From an uncultured Victivallis sp. (GTDB lineage: Bacteria; Verrucomicrobiota; Lentisphaeria; Victivallales; Victivallaceae), in contig NZ_CALXSK010000026.1 of NCBI RefSeq assembly GCF_944391105.1, forward strand, positions 1 to 51,720: a stretch of DNA of 51,720 nt, read 5' to 3'. Every line of letters begins with the position of its first letter. The first letter of the stretch is position 1. The notes under the pieces are model-generated. The model did no database searches, had not been told where the DNA came from, and saw only the letters and a list, made by a program, of their open reading frames with translations. Below are positions 46,636 to 51,720 of the stretch, one piece after another. The translations under genes and the position numbers were made by a program.

Positions 46636-46655
46636 GATGAACTTTAAAGTTCATC
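46636..46655. promoter_or_regulatory. Perfect 20-bp palindrome, candidate LacI operator
   Basis: GATGAACTTTAAAGTTCATC is fully symmetric. Its GTTCATC half recurs at 46535-46541 inside the lacI leader. It lies about 50 bp upstream of the -35, where a bound repressor could loop to the downstream half-site. Confidence 0.55.
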
Positions 46656-46662
46656 AAAAAAG

Positions 46663-46686
46663 GAAAAACTCCCGCTCAATCGGGAG
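46663..46686 (-). terminator. Rho-independent terminator of the GH20 gene
   Basis: CTCCCG (46669-46674) pairs with CGGGAG (46681-46686), loop of six. Read on the minus strand, five T residues follow, then CC and another T run. Confidence 0.75.
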
Positions 46687-46705
46687 AAAACGGTTTTCAG
46701 TTGCT

Positions 46706-48511
46706 TCAGCTGAGGAAAAAGGTTTCCAGCACATTCATGCTTTCCCGCAGTCCGCCTGCGCGGTTGCGCGCGAGCCACAAGTCGCGATGGCGGCAGATGA
46801 CGTGACGCAGGGCGTCGTTCCATGCGGCACGGTCGATCCGTTTCCCTTTGCGTGCGGCCATCGATTCGAGGGCGAGACGTGCGAGAGAGCTGGAGTTTTC
46901 AAGCTCGTCGAGAACAAGCCGCGGCGCTTTTGGAGGATGGGTCTCGAACCGGTGCCGCAAGGTGGCGAGTTTGCGGAGAGCTCCGGCGATTTCCTGCGGG
47001 GTTGCCTGTTCGAGAAGTTCGCGGTTGCCGCGGCGGTCGGGCGCGTTCAGGATCGCCCAGAAGTTGTTGCAGTTCGCTCCGGGGTGGGCGAAAGCGTCGG
47101 GAATCCTGCCGTAGTCGAGCAGGGCAGTCCCGAGAGTGCCGTCGCCGTCGGGGTTGAAGGCAAGGTCAATGGCGGCTGGAATCAATCCTTCGATTTCGGC
47201 GGAGGCGTTCCAGCTCCAGCCGGCGGCAGCGGCGACGCCGGGCCATGAGAGCGGCCAGTATTGATGGTGGCCGCCGTCGCCCCAGTCGGTCAGCAGCATG
47301 CCTGCGGCTCCTGCTTTGCGGCCTTCGCGGGCGGCTGTGGCGATGTTTTGGAGCATATTGACGGTTCGTCCGGTGATGGAGTTCCAGCTGGACGTGCCGG
47401 GGCAGACGTAGAACGGGATTCCCGCGTCATGGAACTTCGCGCACTGCTCGCGGAACGGATGAGTCGCTTCGTATCCCCAGGCGAGCGCGGTGACTCCGTC
47501 GGGGATTTCCGGGATGAGTTCCGGCTCGTGCAGGATGATGTCGCCCCAGAACTGGATTTTCCGACCGTACTTTGCCGCGAGTTTGGCCAGTTCCGCGAGA
47601 TGGTTCAGGTAGACGCGGTGGATACCGTGCTTTTCACAAAGTTCCCGACTGCGTCCGTGGCCGAGCTCCAGGGTTTCATCACAGCCGACGTTGAGTGTGC
47701 CGCTCGTGAAATTCGGGAGAATTTCGGCGTAGAGCCGGTCGATGAAGGCGAGAGCGGCTTCTCCCGGTGTCAGGGTCGATTGATACCACGCGTCCCACTC
47801 CTTGCAATACCATGGTTCGGGGCTTTCGGCAAGGTGGCGGTACTCCTTGAATTTGAGCCACCGCTCAAGGTGGCCGAAACTGTTGAGGTTCGGGACGAGT
47901 TCGATGAAACGGTCGCGGCAGTAGCGGTCGAGCTCCATGATTTCGGCGGGAGTAAGCGGGGTCGTGTCGTACCAGACCCGTTCATCCCCGGCGAAGGCAA
48001 AGGAGTGTTCCATATAGAGCTGCAACTCGTTGTAGCGGAGCAGGCTCATGGAATCGATCAATGACTTGAGCGATTCCATGGTCGGAATCTTGCAGCGGGA
48101 AACGTCGAGCATGTAGCCGCGGCGCGGAAAATCGGGCGCGTCCTCGATGAGCAGGCCCGGCACCTGCGACGGTTTTGCGAGCAGCTGCTGGAATGTTTGC
48201 ACTCCGTAGAAGAATCCCGCATCGGCAGAGGCGAAGAGAAGCGCGCCCTCCGAAGTGGTCTCGAGGCGGTATCCTTCGGCCGGGAGTTCCGGATCGCGCG
48301 CCATCACGAGGAGACATTCCCCGCAGCCGGGAACCCCGGCTGTGACCTGGATCGGGGAGAAGAAATTCCGGGAAAGGGTCGCGGCCGTGCGGCGCGCGGC
48401 CTCCTTGAGTTCAAATCCCGCGCCGGGCGGCAGAAGCAGCCAGCGGCGGCGGGAGTAGTCCAGTTTGCCGTTCTGTTCGGAAACCTTGCGCGGCGGCGGA
48501 AAAAGCGTCAT
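46706..48511 (-). CDS. GH20 beta-N-acetylhexosaminidase-like enzyme, cytosolic
   Basis: A 601-residue protein without signal peptide. Residues ~1-120 are a GH20b-type alpha/beta domain (PAEGYRLETTSEGALLFASADAGFFYGVQTFQQLL), followed by the barrel with the start IEDAPDFPRRGYMLDVSR. The catalytic pair D278-E279 is in LNVGCDETLELG. Such enzymes use substrate-assisted catalysis to remove terminal hexosamine. GAGGTG fixes the start at 48511; the promoter lies inside the upstream extension of the frame. Its motif reads GCDE where the family usually has GGDE. It has its own promoter and terminator. Confidence 0.85.
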   Translation of the reverse strand: MTLFPPPRKVSEQNGKLDYSRRRWLLLPPGAGFELKEAARRTAATLSRNFFSPIQVTAGVPGCGECLLVMARDPELPAEGYRLETTSEGALLFASADAGFFYGVQTFQQLLAKPSQVPGLLIEDAPDFPRRGYMLDVSRCKIPTMESLKSLIDSMSLLRYNELQLYMEHSFAFAGDERVWYDTTPLTPAEIMELDRYCRDRFIELVPNLNSFGHLERWLKFKEYRHLAESPEPWYCKEWDAWYQSTLTPGEAALAFIDRLYAEILPNFTSGTLNVGCDETLELGHGRSRELCEKHGIHRVYLNHLAELAKLAAKYGRKIQFWGDIILHEPELIPEIPDGVTALAWGYEATHPFREQCAKFHDAGIPFYVCPGTSSWNSITGRTVNMLQNIATAAREGRKAGAAGMLLTDWGDGGHHQYWPLSWPGVAAAAGWSWNASAEIEGLIPAAIDLAFNPDGDGTLGTALLDYGRIPDAFAHPGANCNNFWAILNAPDRRGNRELLEQATPQEIAGALRKLATLRHRFETHPPKAPRLVLDELENSSSLARLALESMAARKGKRIDRAAWNDALRHVICRHRDLWLARNRAGGLRESMNVLETFFLS

Positions 48512-48545
48512 GATGCACCTCATTTTCGTTGACATCTGACGGATT

Positions 48546-48573
48546 ACTATAAACCCGGTTCGGTCTTTTGCAA
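48546..48573 (-). promoter_or_regulatory. Candidate promoter of the GH20 gene
   Basis: On the minus strand TTGCAA (48573-48568), 16 bases, TATAGT (48551-48546). It begins about 37 bases after the stop of the upstream glycosidase gene. Confidence 0.55.
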
Positions 48574-48610
48574 TCCTGCGGATGTGCTTTTTCCGCAAAA
48601 ACGCCGCAAA

Positions 48611-50938
48611 TCAGAAGAGCGTCACTGTGATCGGATTTCCACCCACTGCGATTTTCAGGATCAGATCGCTGCCGTCGGGTCGGGACGGCACGTCGAAGCA
48701 TTTTCCGGTGACGAGGTCGGTTCCGACTGTTTTCCCCGCCGACGCCGCGTGATTGCGGATCCGGATCACGGCTGTGCGTTTGGCGAACTCCTCCGAATAC
48801 TGCTGGCCGGACCAGATGGCGAGCCGGAGTCCTCCGGCGGTTTCAAAGAGATGCGCATGAAGCGAGTTGTCGGCTTTCAGGAGCACTTTCCCGTTCATCT
48901 CCCAGTCGATGAGGATGTCACGCTTGCCGGCGCGCTGGAGCGGCTGCTCCTCGATTTTCACGAGTTGAGCGACTGCGGGCGTATATTTTGCGCCGTCGAA
49001 GAGCGTGGCGAGATTCTGCATCGCAAAGTAGGAGGGTTTCGGGGAGTAATCCGCGTTGAGGAGGCCGAAATTCGCCTCTCCTTCGAAGGGATTGCCCCCG
49101 TAGTCGTTCAATGCGTCGTACTGGACAACGGCTTTGATTTCCGGCATGGTCAGGCATTGCAGGAAACGACGCGTGATGTATGCGGCCTGCGCCGGCTCCG
49201 TGTAAGCCGCGAATCCGTAAGCCGACAGTTCACTCCTGCCGTTGTAGACATAGGTCGAATAACCGAATTCCGTGAAATAGAGCGAGAGGTCGCTCCGGTT
49301 GATCTTTGCGAACTGCTCCTTGTAAGCGTCCACGACTTCCGGGAGCGTGAGATTCGGGCCGCCCGCTTTCACGCCGTCGCGTTTGTTGAACGGAGTCCCG
49401 AACGCGAGCCGTTCCGGCGGCATCATAGTTGTGTATGGGTGATCCACTATGCCGTTAAGTTCCTGCGGGATTCCGGCCTGCAGATAACGGATGTTGGCAG
49501 AAGTTACACAACCGCCGCCGATGATCTTCGCCTCCGGGGCAAGTTCCCGGATCAGTTTGGCTGCTGCCTGTGTGTATTTTACATGTTCAAGCAGCCAGCG
49601 TGAAGTGGAGTTGTCGGGCTGTTTCGCATTCCAGGAACCTCCCGGGTACTTGGTGGTCCAACCGCCGAAATTGTGTGGTTCATTGCCGATTTCATAGATG
49701 GCGACGTAATCGCGTGTGTCGTTCACAAGCCCGCGTACCCCTTCAAGGAAATATTCGATGGTTTGATCGGCGAAAGTCGGGATGATCGCAATGACTTTGA
49801 ACCCGTGCCGTTTTGCCGCTTTCAACCGCTCGAGTCTTTCGGACGTGATGCCGGGCGTACCGTCATCTCGCCGCGGCCAGAAATCGTCCCGGATGTACTT
49901 GATTCCGGCTACGGACAATTTTTTCAGTATGGTTTCATACTCATACCAACCCGAATTCCCGGAGTTGGGCTTCAAAGCCTGGTTGAAGTGGACGCCGGTT
50001 CCGATGATGGAGTTTTCGTCTGCTTCAGCGGTGGTGAGGCGGCGCGACCAGTCGGGGGAGTCCGTGCCGCGCAGTCGGGTTTCCGTCTGAGCCAGCACAC
50101 GCCCGTTCCGTTCAAGGGCAACCGGAATGACATAAGTGTTGAAGGCGCAGCCGCCGAGCGATAGCGGGGCGGTATACTCGTGTGTGACGGTTTTGCCCGG
50201 CTTTATTTCGAACCGTTGGACCTTGTCGCGGTACATGTCGGGGAAGCGAAGCACGAGCCGGGTTCCCTTGTCGAAGGTGTCCGGAGCGGAGACCGTCAGT
50301 TTGAGTCTGGGATTTGTTCCATTCGTCCAGACACCGGTGACGTCGCAGCCGAACGCCGTAAAGCGGAAATCGTCTCCCCGGAACGGCTTCTCGTTGAGAA
50401 ACGGCGCCTCCGCCTCGACTCCGTTGATGCGCAATGTAACTGCGGCGTCCGACCCGCGATTCACGATGAGATGGAGTGCTTTGAGCGGAAGTTTCGGCTG
50501 GTCGGTTTCCTGTTTTCCCCCCCATTTTTCCTGCCATTCCCCACGCAGGTTAAGACGGAGACGGGCTTCGTTTCCGGGGACGATCCGGGTTCGGCTGGTT
50601 TGAAAAACACGGTCTTCTGCATCGACGACACGGAAGGTCGATTCCACCTGTCGATCGGGGACGACCCGGAAATAGAATATTTCAACGTCTTCAGGAAGAA
50701 CGGGCGTATAGACTGCTGCAACGTATTTGCTTTCTCCCGAGAATCCGACTCGGAACAACAGCTTCCCATTTTCTGAATCGGGTAAAATCTCTCCCGTCGC
50801 GCCCGGAAATTCCGGACCGGGAAAAATTTTCCAGTTGGAGGCAGTCTCTGCCGGATCGAGAAGAACCGTCCCCCCGTTAAGAGTTGCAAACGTAGCCGCA
50901 ATTGCGGCAATCATGAGTGACAGGCGTTGAAAAATCAT
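48611..50938 (-). CDS. Secreted clan GH-A glycosidase (GH39/GH5-like)
   Basis: A 775-residue exported enzyme: signal peptide 1-22, N-terminal beta-sandwich domains (~25-300), a (beta/alpha)8 barrel (~305-640) and a C-terminal beta domain. Acid/base E420 is in YEIGNEPHN and nucleophile E557 in LYFTEFGYS, the retaining clan GH-A pair; GNEP-H-N fits GH39- or GH5-type enzymes best. The substrate is unknown. It follows the pseudopilin by 24 bp and is followed by the GH20 gene, which has its own promoter. Confidence 0.8.
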   Translation of the reverse strand: MIFQRLSLMIAAIAATFATLNGGTVLLDPAETASNWKIFPGPEFPGATGEILPDSENGKLLFRVGFSGESKYVAAVYTPVLPEDVEIFYFRVVPDRQVESTFRVVDAEDRVFQTSRTRIVPGNEARLRLNLRGEWQEKWGGKQETDQPKLPLKALHLIVNRGSDAAVTLRINGVEAEAPFLNEKPFRGDDFRFTAFGCDVTGVWTNGTNPRLKLTVSAPDTFDKGTRLVLRFPDMYRDKVQRFEIKPGKTVTHEYTAPLSLGGCAFNTYVIPVALERNGRVLAQTETRLRGTDSPDWSRRLTTAEADENSIIGTGVHFNQALKPNSGNSGWYEYETILKKLSVAGIKYIRDDFWPRRDDGTPGITSERLERLKAAKRHGFKVIAIIPTFADQTIEYFLEGVRGLVNDTRDYVAIYEIGNEPHNFGGWTTKYPGGSWNAKQPDNSTSRWLLEHVKYTQAAAKLIRELAPEAKIIGGGCVTSANIRYLQAGIPQELNGIVDHPYTTMMPPERLAFGTPFNKRDGVKAGGPNLTLPEVVDAYKEQFAKINRSDLSLYFTEFGYSTYVYNGRSELSAYGFAAYTEPAQAAYITRRFLQCLTMPEIKAVVQYDALNDYGGNPFEGEANFGLLNADYSPKPSYFAMQNLATLFDGAKYTPAVAQLVKIEEQPLQRAGKRDILIDWEMNGKVLLKADNSLHAHLFETAGGLRLAIWSGQQYSEEFAKRTAVIRIRNHAASAGKTVGTDLVTGKCFDVPSRPDGSDLILKIAVGGNPITVTLF

Positions 50939-50962
50939 GAATGTCTCTGGGGTGGTTGATTT

Positions 50963-51640
50963 TTATTTGACGTCGTAACCTTTGCGCGTGTCAGCACTAC
51001 TTTCATAAATGAACCAATTCAGGTCATAGCTTCCTCCAAGCGGATACAGCAGTGGCGCAGCATGAAGATCGCCGAACACAGAATTGAATTGAACCCGGGC
51101 AATGTTCGGCTGGCCGTTTTGCACCGCTTTGATGTCCGTGCCGTCATGGCGTGCGCGCGTATCGTACATGACCATCTGCCGGGAAGGCTTGGACAGCATT
51201 CCAAATGTGATTCCACGCATCTGACTGGCGCCGTCGCGAGCCATATTCCAGCGAACTCGATAACTGGTCTCATACCAGTAGGCATCCTCCAGCGTGGCAG
51301 GATATGGTTTCCGGACACCGTCAAGATTCGGATTTTCCGTATCTGACGGACAGATGCTGCATGCAAATCCTCCGGTATATGGTTTGAAAAGGGTCGGCCA
51401 GAAAAGGATTTTTCCCAATGCGGCAGCATCCGCAGCTCCAGTTCGGTTGGGAATCATGTCCTTATTGTCCATGGCGTACATCCCCAGTGTGACCCCATGT
51501 TGTTTCAGGTTGTTGATGCAACTGGCCATTTTACCCCGTTCACGCGCTTTATTCAGTGCCGGGAGCAGCATCGATGCAAGAATGGCGATGATCGCAATTA
51601 CAACAAGCAATTCGATCAATGTAAAATAATTGTTCTTCAT
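50963..51640 (-). CDS. Prepilin-type N-terminal domain protein (pseudopilin-like)
   Basis: A 225-residue protein: MKNNY then [20 protein letters not shown] with the +5 Glu, and a globular domain ending [19 protein letters not shown]. No H-x9-DG signature is present; a GD pair occurs instead. AAAGG precedes the ATG at 51640; the frame is open to 51667 without a better site. It heads the pseudopilin-glycosidase pair on the minus strand. The regulator, if any, lies beyond the window edge. Confidence 0.88.
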   Translation of the reverse strand: MKNNYFTLIELLVVIAIIAILASMLLPALNKARERGKMASCINNLKQHGVTLGMYAMDNKDMIPNRTGAADAAALGKILFWPTLFKPYTGGFACSICPSDTENPNLDGVRKPYPATLEDAYWYETSYRVRWNMARDGASQMRGITFGMLSKPSRQMVMYDTRARHDGTDIKAVQNGQPNIARVQFNSVFGDLHAAPLLYPLGGSYDLNWFIYESSADTRKGYDVK

Positions 51641-51683
51641 AACCTTTCTCCTATGATAAAATTCCACTTCGATGCCGGGAAAA

Positions 51684-51712
51684 ACTCAATTTTTTACGAG
51701 TTTGAATTGAGT
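51684..51712. promoter_or_regulatory. Inverted repeat upstream of the last pseudopilin
   Basis: ACTCAATT (51684-51691) and AATTGAGT (51705-51712) are exact reverse complements 13 bases apart, just upstream of the gene starting at 51640. It may be the binding site of a regulator encoded outside the window. Confidence 0.4.
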
Positions 51713-51720
51713 AAAATCCT

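Noticed and set aside
1..51720. CRISPR arrays, tRNA or rRNA genes, transposases and prophage genes
   Set aside because: No regularly spaced repeat array, no recognisable tRNA or rRNA sequence and no integrase, transposase or phage structural gene was recognised on either strand by eye.

Overview
The window looks like a chromosomal segment of a Lentisphaerae-type bacterium of the PVC superphylum (Victivallis-like). This is inferred from five short genes with the type IV prepilin N-terminus and a C-terminal H-x9/10-DG-like signature, placed among many glycoside hydrolases and LacI/AraC regulators. No rRNA, tRNA, CRISPR array, transposase or integrase was recognised.

Layout. 156-2308 (+): XylR-like AraC regulator and a DMT-family permease. 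2352-7404 (-): a pseudopilin-GH16 pair preceded by its own promoter, then an AraC regulator, an alpha/beta hydrolase and a MATE transporter. 7595-18451 (+): a LacI-controlled galactoside locus with an excellent promoter, a 22-bp operator-like palindrome, a pseudopilin, a secreted glycosidase, a solute-binding protein, a GH27 alpha-galactosidase, a metallophosphoesterase, a GH42 beta-galactosidase and a terminator. 18608-31209 (+): a nine-gene tightly packed run unrelated to sugars: three SPFH/band-7 membrane proteins, a His-rich P1B-type metal ATPase, an ABC exporter pair, a membrane-anchored helical protein, a CNNM/CorC-type protein and a lipoprotein. 31200-32689: 23S/16S pseudouridine synthase and rsmI, divergent. 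32644-36107: LacI and a GH2 beta-mannosidase-like gene, divergent, sharing matched operator-like palindromes. 46584-36111 (-): a probable seven-gene LacI-pseudopilin-GH2-jelly-roll-toroid-pseudopilin-toroid operon. 51640-46663 (-): pseudopilin, GH-A glycosidase and a GH20 enzyme with its own promoter.

How it works together. The sugar loci repeat one plan: a local regulator, a pseudopilin-like gene and one or more secreted or cytosolic glycan-degrading enzymes. In the galactoside locus, a secreted glycosidase would release oligosaccharides, a solute-binding protein would capture them, and signal-less GH27 and GH42 enzymes would finish degradation inside the cell. The SPFH-ATPase-ABC-CNNM run is the best candidate for a poorly described system: its own sequence suggests membrane-microdomain scaffolds organised around metal transport, but substrate and function cannot be read from the sequence.
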